Below, piece by piece: positions 54,819 through 63,489 of a stretch of DNA of 64,000 bases. Source of the DNA: Acidobacteriota bacterium (GTDB lineage Bacteria; Acidobacteriota; Blastocatellia; UBA7656); the NCBI GenBank assembly GCA_038040445.1, contig JBBPIG010000016.1:91767-155766 (forward strand). Direction: 5' to 3'. The position numbers and the translations under genes are program-made. The notes beneath the pieces are model-generated. The model was not told where the DNA came from and made no database searches. It saw only the letters and a program-made list of their open reading frames with translations. Within the stretch, counting starts at the first letter, position 1, and each line of letters begins with the position of its first letter.

Positions 54819-55871
54819 ATGGACCCTGTGACGCGAGCACCTGGCAGTCCCAACAAACCGCGTGTCGGAATCACCATTGGAGACCCGGCCGGCATCGGCC
54901 CCGAGATAGTTCTCAAGGCCGTTGCAGAAGGGGACGTGCGCGCAGCTTGCTCGCCCGTTGTTATCGGCAACGCCGATCAGCTTCGCCGGCAAGCGCATGA
55001 ACTTGGGTTGGCTTCCGAGTTCGACACCGTTACCGAGGAGCAGCTCGCTTCCTGCACCTTCGACCAGCCGGTCGTTTTCGATACCGGCAACCCAAACGAG
55101 ACATCGCAGTGGGGAGCTTTGTCCGCGGCATCGGGACGCGCCGCGATTGCGGCAATCGAAGCCTGCGTAAGACTCTGCCTCGCGGGCAAGCTCGACGCGA
55201 TGACCACCGCCCCGATCAACAAAGAATCAATCAAGCTTGCCGGTTCTCCATTCCCAGGTCACACCGAGATGATCACCGCGCTGTGCGGAGCGGATCAGTC
55301 GCTGATGTGCTTCTTCGCCGGTGATCTAAGAGTCTTTCTGTTGACCATCCACTGCAGCCTCGCGGATGCGATCAAATCAATCACAAAAGAGCGAGTCGAG
55401 AGCGCGATCGAACTGGCTGACCGTGAGCTGCGAAGGTTTGGAATCGCACGGCCTCGGATAGCCGTGGCGGGACTCAACCCTCACGCCGGCGAGCACGGGT
55501 TGTTCGGCGTCGAAGAAGCTCGCGAAATCGCTCCGGCGATCGAAGAGTGCCGGACTAAGTACGACATCGACGTGTCGGGGCCGTGGCCAGCCGATACCCT
55601 GTTCGTGCGAGCGTGGCGTGGCGAGTTTGACGCCGTAGCCGCGTGTTATCACGATCAGGGATTGATCGCCGTCAAATGCCTCGCATTCGGGCGCGCGGTT
55701 AACGTGACGCTCGGGCTGCCGATCATTCGAACATCGGTCGATCACGGCACCGCATTTGACATCGCGGGCCGCGGGCTTGCCGATCACGGCAGCATGGTTG
55801 AAGCTATCAAGCTGGCGGCGCGTCTGTTCGCGGTTGAAAATGAAGGCAGGGCGCAGAAGACAGAATACTGA
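54819..55871 (+). CDS. pdxA: 4-hydroxythreonine-4-phosphate dehydrogenase
   Basis: NAD-dependent oxidation in the DXP-dependent pyridoxal phosphate pathway; the product condenses with deoxyxylulose phosphate by PdxJ. 350 residues with GDPAGIGPEIVLKAV at the start, the metal-binding APINKESIKLAG and PGHTEMITAL regions, the conserved GLNPHAGEHGLFGVEE, DTLFVRAWRGEFDAVAACYH and GLPIIRTSVDHGTAFDIAGR at the end. Length and order are normal. A TolB-like gene starts 13 nt after its stop. Confidence 0.95.
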   Translation: MDPVTRAPGSPNKPRVGITIGDPAGIGPEIVLKAVAEGDVRAACSPVVIGNADQLRRQAHELGLASEFDTVTEEQLASCTFDQPVVFDTGNPNETSQWGALSAASGRAAIAAIEACVRLCLAGKLDAMTTAPINKESIKLAGSPFPGHTEMITALCGADQSLMCFFAGDLRVFLLTIHCSLADAIKSITKERVESAIELADRELRRFGIARPRIAVAGLNPHAGEHGLFGVEEAREIAPAIEECRTKYDIDVSGPWPADTLFVRAWRGEFDAVAACYHDQGLIAVKCLAFGRAVNVTLGLPIIRTSVDHGTAFDIAGRGLADHGSMVEAIKLAARLFAVENEGRAQKTEY

Positions 55872-55884
55872 CTCAGGAGGAAGG

Positions 55885-56940
55885 ATGAGAATTGCTCTAA
55901 TCGCTTTGATACTGGTGGTCGCCATGTTTTCGTCGTTCGGCTTCTTTGCTTCTACTGCCGCGGATGATCCTCTTCGGCTGCCGGACGAGAGGCACCTGCG
56001 CAACATTCGCCAGCTAAGCTTCGGCGGCGAGAACGCAGAAGCTTATTTCTCAGCCGACGGCAAGAAGTTGATCTTCCAATCGACTCGCGACGGCCGTGGT
56101 TGCGATCAGATCTACACGATGAACATCGACGGCTCCGATGTGCGAATGGTCTCGACCGGTAAAGGCCGCACCACCTGCTCCTATTTCTTTACGAACGGCA
56201 AGCGGATCACCTATTCATCAACCCATCTCGCAAGCCCCGACTGTCCTCCGAAACCGGACTTCTCGAAAGGATATGTGTGGGCAATCTATCCAGGCTTCGA
56301 CGTATTCAGCGCCGCGCCCGACGGGTCCGATCTTAAACAGGTTACGAAGGCTCCCGGCTACGACGCTGAATCGGTGATCTCTCCGAACGGAAAGAAGGTG
56401 GCGTTCACCTCGATGCGCGACGGCGATCTGGACATCTACACGATGGACCTGGATGGAAAGAACGTGAAGCGCCTGACCAGCGAGATCGGTTACGACGGCG
56501 GTCCGTTCTGGTCATACGACAGTCAATGGATCGTCTTTCGCGCTAATCATCCGAAGACCGAAAAAGAAAAGGCCGACTACCTCGCTCTTCTAAAAGACAA
56601 CTTGATTCGTCCGACGGCGCTTGAAATCTGGGTGATGAAAGCTGACGGCAGCGGTAAACGCCAGGTGACCAACAACGGCAAAGCCAACTTTGCGCCGTAC
56701 TTCTTTCCTAACGGCAAGCGAATCATTTTCGCGTCGAATATGGCCGATCCGAGAGGCCGCGACTTCGATCTCTACGGGATAAATGTCGACGGGAGCGGTC
56801 TCGAACGCATTACCTTCAACCCGACGTTTGATGGGTTCCCGATGTTCAGCCCGGATGGAAAGAAGCTTGTGTTTGCGTCCAACAGAAATGACAAGACGCA
56901 AGGCGACACCAACGTGTTCATCGCTGATTGGGTCGACTGA
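55885..56940 (+). CDS. TolB-like beta-propeller exported protein, 351 aa
   Basis: ATG at 55885 directly after AGGAGGAAGG, 13 nt from pdxA. Signal peptide (ALIALILVVAMFSSFGFF). Six or so PD40/WD40-like repeats with the signature F-S-x-D-G-x-K: AEAYFSADGKKLIFQSTRDG, SVISPNGKKVAFTSMRDGDL, IYTMDLDGKNVKRLTSE, FPMFSPDGKKLVFASNRNDK. It lacks the TolB N-terminal domain. Probably a periplasmic ligand-binding propeller; the role is unknown. Co-transcription with pdxA is likely from spacing only. Confidence 0.88.
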   Translation: MRIALIALILVVAMFSSFGFFASTAADDPLRLPDERHLRNIRQLSFGGENAEAYFSADGKKLIFQSTRDGRGCDQIYTMNIDGSDVRMVSTGKGRTTCSYFFTNGKRITYSSTHLASPDCPPKPDFSKGYVWAIYPGFDVFSAAPDGSDLKQVTKAPGYDAESVISPNGKKVAFTSMRDGDLDIYTMDLDGKNVKRLTSEIGYDGGPFWSYDSQWIVFRANHPKTEKEKADYLALLKDNLIRPTALEIWVMKADGSGKRQVTNNGKANFAPYFFPNGKRIIFASNMADPRGRDFDLYGINVDGSGLERITFNPTFDGFPMFSPDGKKLVFASNRNDKTQGDTNVFIADWVD

Positions 56941-56956
56941 AACAAGATACTCGCCG

Positions 56957-57120
56957 CTCAGGCTCGCGGTCGGGAAGTGGCTTGCCCCAGCTGTTTCCCA
57001 AGGCGAGAAGTACCATACTCAGGCTCGCGGTCGGGAAGGGTGGCTTGCCCCAGCTGTTTCCCAAGACTGGCATCTACCACGCGGGGGCAAGCCACCCTTC
57101 CCGACCCCAAGCTTGAGTAT
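56957..57120. repeat. CTCAGGCTCGCGGTCGGG repeat: two direct copies and one inverted
   Basis: Copies at 56957-57003 and 57017-57065 are nearly identical (CTCAGGCTCGCGGTCGGGAA and TGGCTTGCCCCAGCTGTTTC). A third, inverted, part lies at 57080-57120 (GCGGGGGCAAGCCACCCTTC). The element sits after the TolB-like gene and before the convergent oxidoreductase gene. Confidence 0.9.
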
Positions 57121-57182
57121 CACATCGCACGCACACACCACGCGTCGTCTTAGAAAAGTCTCTATTGCCAAGTCTCACCTTC

Positions 57183-58145
57183 TCACGGAATCAACACTAT
57201 CTTCCCAAACGCTCCAGGCTGTAGCACAAGTTCGTGAGCGCGCGCCGCGTCCGCAAGCGGCATCTCTTTCCCAACAATCGGCCGCAACGTACTGTTCTCA
57301 AGTCCGGCGACAAGAGCTGCATGAATACTCGCTCGATCTTGATCAGACGTGTTGATGAGCGACATTCCCAGGATGCTCAAGTCGCGAGTCATCGCCGCGC
57401 GAGGATCTATCTCGATCGGTCCGCGACTGCCAATCACCACAACGCGGCCGTGCCTCGCAAGAACGCCGAGGTCGCTAGCCAGGTTCACGTTCGCCAACAT
57501 CTCCAGGATAAGATTCACCCCATTCCCGCCAGTCAACGCGAGGACCTGATTCAGATAATCCGGCGCGTGATGATCGAGCACTTGATGCGCACCCTGTTGC
57601 GAGACATTGGCTCGTCCTTTTTCGCTTCCGCCTGTTGCAATAACACTGAGCCCTGCAGCGCGAGCCAACTGAACGGCGGCAATGCCGACTCCTCCGGTCG
57701 CACCGTGCACCAACACAATCTCGCCCGCGCGGGCCCCGGCGCGCTGAAAAAGACCGCGATAAGCCGTAGCATAAGGAACACCGACCGCTGCTCCCTGCTC
57801 GAACGTCACTTGGGACGGCAAACGGTGCACCTGAGCTTCGTGACACAGAGCCTGCTGCGCGTACGCTCCGCCGACTGTTCCCGCGACGTAGACGCTGTCG
57901 CTTGCTGCCACGCACGTCACACCTTCGCCGATCGACTCGACCACGCCTGCTGCATCCATTCCGGGAGTGTAAGGCAAGGAAGGCTTTACGACGTGCTGTC
58001 CGGACCTTATGTACACATCGACCGGGTTAACGCCAACGGCATGAACTCGCACGACCACTTGTCCCGGACCCGGTAGCAAATCGGGTACGTCTTCAAGCTG
58101 CATCACCTCAGGCCCGCCGAACTCGTGAACTCGAATGGCTTTCAT
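57183..58145 (-). CDS. NADPH:quinone reductase / zeta-crystallin-type MDR oxidoreductase, 320 aa
   Basis: ATG at 58145 after AAAGGGGAG. Medium-chain dehydrogenase without catalytic zinc: VHEFGGPEVMQLEDVP, YTPGMDAAGVVESIGEGV, then the NADPH-binding loop VHGATGGVGIAAVQLARAAG and GSRGPIEIDPRAAMTRDLSI. This arrangement belongs to the quinone oxidoreductase group that reduces quinones and enones. The C-terminus ELVLQPGAFGKIVLIP is intact. It stands alone on the minus strand. Confidence 0.92.
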   Translation of the reverse strand: MKAIRVHEFGGPEVMQLEDVPDLLPGPGQVVVRVHAVGVNPVDVYIRSGQHVVKPSLPYTPGMDAAGVVESIGEGVTCVAASDSVYVAGTVGGAYAQQALCHEAQVHRLPSQVTFEQGAAVGVPYATAYRGLFQRAGARAGEIVLVHGATGGVGIAAVQLARAAGLSVIATGGSEKGRANVSQQGAHQVLDHHAPDYLNQVLALTGGNGVNLILEMLANVNLASDLGVLARHGRVVVIGSRGPIEIDPRAAMTRDLSILGMSLINTSDQDRASIHAALVAGLENSTLRPIVGKEMPLADAARAHELVLQPGAFGKIVLIP

Positions 58146-58515
58146 TGACTCCCCTTTCTTATCGTCCAGTTGTATACCACACAGCCGTAAGCTCAAGGCA
58201 AGCCGCTTAGCGGCTTCCCACCGATAGACGACACGGTGAGCCTGTTCAGCTCCACAGCTTTGTGCAGCTCACCCTTAGGAAACCGCTACGCGGCCAGGTT
58301 GAGTTTGCGGTGCATTGGCTATCGATAAGAGGCCGCTACATGGCCGGCACATGGAGCGTGACTGGCGTGCGAAACGTCAGCTCCAATTTGCAGTAGTAAG
58401 AACTCCCAGCTTCGTATAAAATAAGCCCGTTGTACAAGCAGCCACAACGCTGCTCTTCATATCAACCCGTCGCTCAGTCAGGTTGGGCGCGGAAAAGGAC
58501 AGGCAAAACTAGACT
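58146..58515. other. Divergent intergenic region with hairpins
   Basis: 370 bp between the oxidoreductase and the radical SAM gene. A perfect hairpin AAGCCGC-TTA-GCGGCTT lies near 58199-58216, a second GGTGAGC/GCTCACC pair near 58235-58275, and a TATAAAAT box near 58413-58420. I could not pair the last with a good -35 box. Confidence 0.5.
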
Positions 58516-60363
58516 ATGGGGTTCACACAAGTGCAGACGAACGGTACTCAGCCATCAAAAGCAAAGTCGAACGGCGATCTACATCATGCTCCCGCCGACG
58601 GCGGCAAGCTGATAGTTCTCACCGCGCCGCTCACCGAGACGATCGATCACGCGGGCTACTTCATTCAGATGGGTATGGCTTCCATGCCGATATGGATGGA
58701 AGGCGTGCTGAATCGCAAGTATCCCAACTGGCGCAACGTCGAGTACAACGACGACAGCTCGGCTCGCTACATGCCCGCGGGCTGCCGGGTGCTTGAGGCA
58801 TCGCTCCTGCGTGAGTATTCCCCTGATGACATCGTCGCTTGCTATCCAGATGATCTTCATAAGTTCGTAGGGCCAAAGACTCGCGTTGTTGCTGTCTCGA
58901 CTCACAACCCATTGGGCGTGACGTTCGCAGCCGGCGTGTACACTTCGATCTTCGGCACGTCGAAGATGCCTATCAACTCTCACTACTCGCGGTTGATGTT
59001 CGAAAAGATCAAGACCAATCCGTATCGAAACAGCTTCAAAGTGATCGTAGGCGGCTCGGGCGGTTGGCAGATCATTCAGACCGATCTCTATGAAGAGCTC
59101 GGAATCGACTGCATTGTTGAAGGGCGCAGCGAGTCTCTCGACACCCTCGATCTGTTTCGCAAAGCCATTGCCGGCGAAGACCTGCCGCGCGAGATCGAAG
59201 TCAAACACCCGACAGACCGCAACAGCATTCTCTTTCCCGACAAGCGAACCACCTTCGGCGTCGTCGAGATGACCACGGGCTGCGGCCGCCGTTGCCAGTT
59301 TTGCCTGCCGGACTTGAACCCTCAGATCGATCTTCCGAAAGAACAAATCATGAAAGCCGTGCGCGCCAACATTCGCGAAGGCAACAAGCAGATTTCGCTC
59401 GCCACCGAGGACATGTTCATCTGGGGTCAGGTGCACACCGACACCCCGTTCTACTTCCCAAATCGCGAAGCGCTTCTTTCACTCTACTCTGATATCGTGG
59501 ACACGCCGGGAGTCGAGCAGCACGTGCTCAGCCACTGCACGATGGCTCCGGCCGTCGTCGATCCGCTTCTGATCAAAAAGCTCTCGGACATCTTGCTGCC
59601 GAAGAGCCCGATTCACCTGCCTTATCTCAGCTCGCATCCGCAGAAGAAAGCTCTGGTGCCGCTGATAGGTCTGGAGACCGCATCGCTGCGAATGGCGAAG
59701 ATGATCATGCCGAGCAAGGGCGTTCCGTTCTCGATTGACGACTGGTCGAGCGTGGTGATTCAAGGCTTGACCACCCTGAACGCGAACAACTGGTTCCCGG
59801 CGATGACCTTGATCATTGGCAATCCCGGCGAGACCGACGAAGACACGAAGGCCACGCTCGATCTGATCTACGAAGTGGAGCGCCGCGGCCTGTTCGCATT
59901 CTTCATCCCGTCGATCTTCACGCCGTTGCATGATACGCGGATGGAAATGAAGAAGGGTGTGACCGAGACTCAACAGCTCTCGCCGCTTCAGTGGCAGTTG
60001 ATGATGAAGTGTTGGAAGATGAACCTCCGGCCGGGTCAGTACAGTTGGTGGGCTCCCACGGCTTGGCGAGTCGGCGCGATCGCACTGTGGATGTACAAGC
60101 TAAGAAAGCTGAACGGCCCGAACTTCAAATGGCCGCTGTTGATGTTCTCGAGCGCGATGTCCGAGAAGATGATGGGACGACTGGGCAAGATCTACACCGG
60201 CAAGCCCATCAAAGTGAAGTCGCGCAAAGAGCTGATTGCTGGGCTGAAGCCGCACTACTTGCAGTACCTTCGAGAAGACAACGGCGACTTACCCGAAGGC
60301 TACGTGCCGCATGCTCGGCAGAATGAGCAAAAGGCTGCCTTGGCTTTGCCGGTACTTTCATGA
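58516..60363 (+). CDS. Radical SAM enzyme, 615 aa
   Basis: A ~200-residue N-terminal region resembling a B12-binding-type or flavodoxin-like fold (KVIVGGSGGWQIIQTDLYEE, ELGIDCIVEGRSES) leads into the radical SAM core, whose [4Fe-4S] cysteines are in TTGCGRRCQFCLPD (C-x3-C-x2-C). IGLETASLRMAKMIMPSKG and LIIGNPGETDEDTKATLDLI are typical of the B12-binding-domain radical SAM group. A ~130-residue C-terminal domain follows (VTETQQLSPLQWQLMMKCWK). The substrate is unknown. A fragment of a paralogue survives at 62775-62909. Confidence 0.92.
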   Translation: MGFTQVQTNGTQPSKAKSNGDLHHAPADGGKLIVLTAPLTETIDHAGYFIQMGMASMPIWMEGVLNRKYPNWRNVEYNDDSSARYMPAGCRVLEASLLREYSPDDIVACYPDDLHKFVGPKTRVVAVSTHNPLGVTFAAGVYTSIFGTSKMPINSHYSRLMFEKIKTNPYRNSFKVIVGGSGGWQIIQTDLYEELGIDCIVEGRSESLDTLDLFRKAIAGEDLPREIEVKHPTDRNSILFPDKRTTFGVVEMTTGCGRRCQFCLPDLNPQIDLPKEQIMKAVRANIREGNKQISLATEDMFIWGQVHTDTPFYFPNREALLSLYSDIVDTPGVEQHVLSHCTMAPAVVDPLLIKKLSDILLPKSPIHLPYLSSHPQKKALVPLIGLETASLRMAKMIMPSKGVPFSIDDWSSVVIQGLTTLNANNWFPAMTLIIGNPGETDEDTKATLDLIYEVERRGLFAFFIPSIFTPLHDTRMEMKKGVTETQQLSPLQWQLMMKCWKMNLRPGQYSWWAPTAWRVGAIALWMYKLRKLNGPNFKWPLLMFSSAMSEKMMGRLGKIYTGKPIKVKSRKELIAGLKPHYLQYLREDNGDLPEGYVPHARQNEQKAALALPVLS

Positions 60364-60445
60364 CAGGTACGTAGAAAGAACTAACGTCAACGGGTACATC
60401 TCGGTCGCCAGCGAGGAGAACAACGCAGGCAGCCGTAATTCGGCA

Positions 60446-60484
60446 ACGGACTACGGACCACGGACCACGGACCACGGACTACGA
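60446..60484 (+). repeat. ACGGACY heptamer array E
   Basis: ACGGACT, three ACGGACC, ACGGACT and ACGAG in perfect 7-bp steps, about 10 bp before the threonine-aldolase-like gene. A short relative of the same word lies at 8619-8642. Confidence 0.92.
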
Positions 60485-60493
60485 GTTGTTGTT

Positions 60494-61672
60494 ATGACGA
60501 CATTGAACCGGCGGCGATTCATCGAACTCGGAGGCGTAGCAGGCGCGCTCGGAGCCGTTTCACCCGGGTTCGAATTCAGGGCTGCTCAGCGCGTACGTGG
60601 TGACGCGGGTCAGGACCCTGATGACCGGGTCATACGCTTGAGCGGGGACGGTCTCGGTCTCACTACGACGCAGTATTCGCGCTTCCTCGCACACCTCGCC
60701 GAGAATAAGGGTATTGTTCCAGACTCGTATATCCTTGACGGCGTAGTCGACGAATTAGAGAAACAGTTCGCCCGCATCCTTGGCAAAGAGCGCGCGGTGT
60801 TCATGCCGACAGGAACGCTCGCGAACCACCTCGCCGTAAGGGCGCTCGCCGGCGGCTCAAGCCGCGCCATCGTTCAGGCCGAGAGCCATCTATATCAGGA
60901 CAGCGGCGACTGCGTACAAACGCTCAGCAACATCACGCTGATGCCGTTGGCGCCAGGCCGTGCGAGCTTCACTGCTGATGAAGTCCAGCAACTCCTCGAT
61001 CAGACCCGAACCGGGCGAGTTGCATCGCGAGTCTCGGTCATCTCCATTGAATCACCTGTGCGCCGCAAGCAAGGGACGGTTTTCGATCCCGCGGAGCTGA
61101 AGAAAGTCATAGCGCTTGCGCGGCGTGAAGGCATCCGGCTTCATCTCGACGGTGCGCGTTTGTTCCTGGAGGCGGCATATGCGGGAAAAGACGTCGCCGA
61201 GTACACGCAGCCGTTCGACACTGTGTATGTGTCTCTGTACAAGTATTTCAACGCTGCATCGGGCGCGATTCTCGCGGGCCCTCGCGACTTGATGGATGGA
61301 ATGTATCACACGCGCCGAATGTTCGGTGGAGGACTGAGCCACGCATGGCCCTTTGCGGCTGTGGCGCTTCACTACCTCTCGGGTTTTTCGGAACGCTTCA
61401 CTCAGGCGATTCGCAGCTCCGACGAGTTGATTCGTGTTTTGGGCGAGAACGATGCTTTCACGATCGAGCGTATTCCGTCGGGCACAAACCTGTTTCATCT
61501 TCGCGTCCGAGGAACAGATGCGACTGCTTATCAGAAGAAGCTAGGGGGTTTGGGGGTCATGCTTCCGGCGCCGTCACCGGACGGTAGGTTCTTGATAGGT
61601 GTGAACGAGACTTTGAATAGGACAACTACGGCGACGCTTACTGGTACTTTCCGGCGTGGGTTGGCGAGTTAA
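60494..61672 (+). CDS. Threonine-aldolase/beta-eliminating lyase-family protein with Tat signal, 392 aa
   Basis: ATG at 60494. Twin-arginine signal peptide: NRRRFIELGGVAGALGAV. Then a PLP-dependent fold-type I domain: VFMPTGTLANHLAVRALAGG, ESPVRRKQGTVF, LHLDGARLFLEAAYAGKDVA and the PLP lysine in VYVSLYKYFNAASGAIL. Low-specificity L-threonine aldolases are usually cytoplasmic, so a Tat leader is unusual: it implies export of a folded PLP enzyme. The substrate may be a beta-hydroxy amino acid. Follows the heptamer array directly. Confidence 0.92.
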   Translation: MTTLNRRRFIELGGVAGALGAVSPGFEFRAAQRVRGDAGQDPDDRVIRLSGDGLGLTTTQYSRFLAHLAENKGIVPDSYILDGVVDELEKQFARILGKERAVFMPTGTLANHLAVRALAGGSSRAIVQAESHLYQDSGDCVQTLSNITLMPLAPGRASFTADEVQQLLDQTRTGRVASRVSVISIESPVRRKQGTVFDPAELKKVIALARREGIRLHLDGARLFLEAAYAGKDVAEYTQPFDTVYVSLYKYFNAASGAILAGPRDLMDGMYHTRRMFGGGLSHAWPFAAVALHYLSGFSERFTQAIRSSDELIRVLGENDAFTIERIPSGTNLFHLRVRGTDATAYQKKLGGLGVMLPAPSPDGRFLIGVNETLNRTTTATLTGTFRRGLAS

Positions 61673-61746
61673 TTCTGCTGGGGGTCTAGCTGGAGCGGCG
61701 GTCGGGATTAAGGCTCGGGGACGCGTTTACATCGGCGGGGAGGACT

Positions 61747-62011
61747 ATGAAGGTAATAAGAATCGAAGATGCGAAAAGGAGCCTCGCCGACTATGCCGCT
61801 GAGTCTGAAGAAGCCGTCGTCGTAACGATCGACGGCAAGCCCGTTGCCGCCTTGATGCCGCTTGAAAACGCAGACCTGGAGACCGTCTCACTAAGCCACA
61901 AACCCTAAGTTCATGAGAATCATTGAGCGATCCCGAAAACGCCAGCGGAAAGAAGGCGGTATTTCCAGTGACGAGATGAGGCGTCGACTCGGAATCCCTC
62001 GAGCGCGTTAG
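61747..62011 (+). pseudogene. Phd/YefM-type antitoxin, frameshifted
   Basis: ATG at 61747 after GGGGAGG: VIRIEDAKRSLADYAAESEE, VVVTIDGKPVAALMPLE is the typical antitoxin N-terminus and strand. The frame stops at a TAA (61906-61908) after SLSHKP. In the next frame the expected tail continues without a gap: NPKFMRIIERSRKRQRKEGG, ISSDEMRRRLGIPRAR. One extra A in CACAAACCC explains the shift. Only the 53-residue first part can be made. No toxin gene is recognisable beside it. Confidence 0.8.
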
Positions 62012-62050
62012 TTGTCGGGGTTGAACCGAGCATCTGCGATTGTGTCGCCA

Positions 62051-62386
62051 ATGATCGTCAAGCTGAAGAAACCAAATACGCGATATCGAGACCTAACGTT
62101 CGGCCAGCTCTATGATGTGATTGGCATCGAAGCCGATGAACTCCGGATCATAAACAACGCTGGCCGTCCTTTCTCATATCCCCCTGATCTGTTTTGACTG
62201 GTCGATGCACGGGAACCAGCCGACTGGGTCACGGAATTCGGCGACGATGGAGAGCAGTATTCGTATCCGCCGGCGCTGAATAGACCTGGGTTCTTCGAGG
62301 ACTTCTTCGACCAAAAGGCAAAGGCAGTGGCCACGTTCTGGAGGGTGCTGAATCATCGGCTTGCTGCTGCGAGTAAGGTCGCGTAA
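62051..62386 (+). pseudogene. Small conserved-looking ORF interrupted by an in-frame TGA
   Basis: ATG at 62051: MIVKLKKPNTRYRDLTFGQL, then ELRIINNAGRPFSYPPDLF and a TGA at 62195-62197. The same frame then continues LVDAREPADWVTEFGDDGEQ, YPPALNRPGFFEDFFDQ and ends at a TAA (62384-62386), 111 residues in all. Both halves read as parts of one compact protein of unknown function. The TGA is best seen as a nonsense mutation; there is no cysteine-type site here. Confidence 0.65.
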
Positions 62387-62418
62387 CGCAACCACCGAAC
62401 ACGGCTGGGCGATGGCAT

Positions 62419-62788
62419 ATGGGAACGTTTCTTGTCAGATGCAAGATTGAGAATGTGGCAGATCGCGAGAAATCCGCGGTGTTGACCAAAGTAACTGGTT
62501 GATACCGGCAGCGAATACACTTGGGTACCCGCCACTACGCTTGAGAAGATCGGCATCAATCGAGAAAAGAAGGATGTCGAATTCGTGATGGCGAACGGGC
62601 AGCACATCACGGGCAGCATTGGCTTTGCCATCATCCGGCTAGACAAATACTTCACCGTTGACGAAAGTCGTCTTTGCAGAGAAGGGAGACCTCCTGCTCC
62701 TTGGTGGCGAACTCTCGAAGGCCTTACTCTTGCCGTTGATCGGAGAAAGAAGAAACTGGAAGCGTCAGGTCCCGTACCCGCTGCGTGA
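62419..62788 (+). pseudogene. Retropepsin-like aspartic protease, frameshifted at least twice
   Basis: The protein can be followed through three frames: GTFLVRCKIENVADREK, then LVDTGSEYTWVPATTLEKIG with the catalytic DTG and VEFVMANGQHITGSIGFAII, then VVFAEKGDLLLLGG, then RTLEGLTLAVDRRKKKLEAS and a TGA at 62788. The order matches bacterial clan AA aspartic proteases (DTGA, strand, hydrophobic-G, LLG, LE-x-x-x-L-x-V). It is dead by frameshift. Confidence 0.75.
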
Positions 62789-62909
62789 CACGCGAATGGG
62801 AATGGAGACGCGCGTGACCGAGACGATACAGCTCTCACCGCTTCAGTGGCAGTTGATAATGAAGTATTTGGAGATTAAAAAGTGGCGGGCATGTAACCGC
62901 GCTGCCTAA
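62775..62909 (+). pseudogene. Fragment of a radical SAM gene, paralogous to 58516-60363
   Basis: PLRDTRMGMETRVTETIQLS, PLQWQLIMKYLEI aligns with PLHDTRMEMKKGVTETQQLS, PLQWQLMMKCWKM of the intact gene near 59931-60020. The match ends after about 32 residues and a TAA follows at 62907-62909. The fragment overlaps the tail of the protease pseudogene. Confidence 0.85.
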
Positions 62910-63066
62910 ACAACGGCATGATGTATGATCTGACTTGAGAGGAATGATCCTCCTGCTCCTGGTGAATGATCTCAAGAGCAAAGGCTTCGGCTCGGCGGCT
63001 CGTGATCTATCAGGTCTTCGTATCCAAGCGCTATCCCATATCCTTCGCCAATAGCCCGCGTCCAAT

Positions 63067-63246
63067 AAGATCGATTACATTCTGCTCTCGCCTGCGCTGT
63101 TTCAGCGGGTCGAGACCGGCGGCATCTTGAGAAAAGGGGTCTGGGGAGGCAAGAACGGAACGCTGTTCCCACATTACGACGAAATGAAGAAGGAGATCCA
63201 CGCTGCTTCCGATCACGCTGCTATCTTTGCCGACCTGAACCTCTAG
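63067..63246 (+). pseudogene. C-terminal remnant of an endonuclease/exonuclease/phosphatase-family gene
   Basis: Frame KIDYILLSPALFQRVETGGI, then RKGVWGGKNGTLFPHYDEM, and SDHAAIFADLNL before the TAG at 63244-63246. DYILLSP and SDHAAIFADL are the final conserved blocks of the EEP family (substrate Asp and catalytic Asp-His). The preceding ~110 bases have related text in other frames, and no N-terminal half is present. Confidence 0.75.
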
Positions 63247-63489
63247 TGACCGGATCTTCCGAAAGCTCCTTCATTGTCGCCACGTTTCGAGCACGGCGAG
63301 CCTGTCGGGAAGAGTTCTCGCGCCTAACCAAACACTTGCAGGCACCGTGGCTTGCAATTCGGCTTTCCAGGACTCCAATGTTCTTTGTGTGAGATGAGCG
63401 GACACTCGATCGCCATAGCTTTACTCTCGCACTAAGGCTCCAGGATTGTGGCCTCAGGTCCTGGGCCGGCGCCTTGAACGACGGACCGG
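63247..63489. other. Gap before the permease gene
   Basis: No gene, repeat or promoter recognised. Confidence 0.5.

Noticed and set aside
58413..58420. TATAAAAT as the -10 box of the radical SAM gene
   Set aside because: The nearest TTGCAG is 21 bp upstream, too far for a good -35 partner, so it was not called as a promoter.
62195..62197. A second in-frame TGA as selenocysteine
   Set aside because: The position (PPDLF-TGA-LVDAR) has no redox motif, and the surrounding genes are all broken; a nonsense mutation is the simpler reading.
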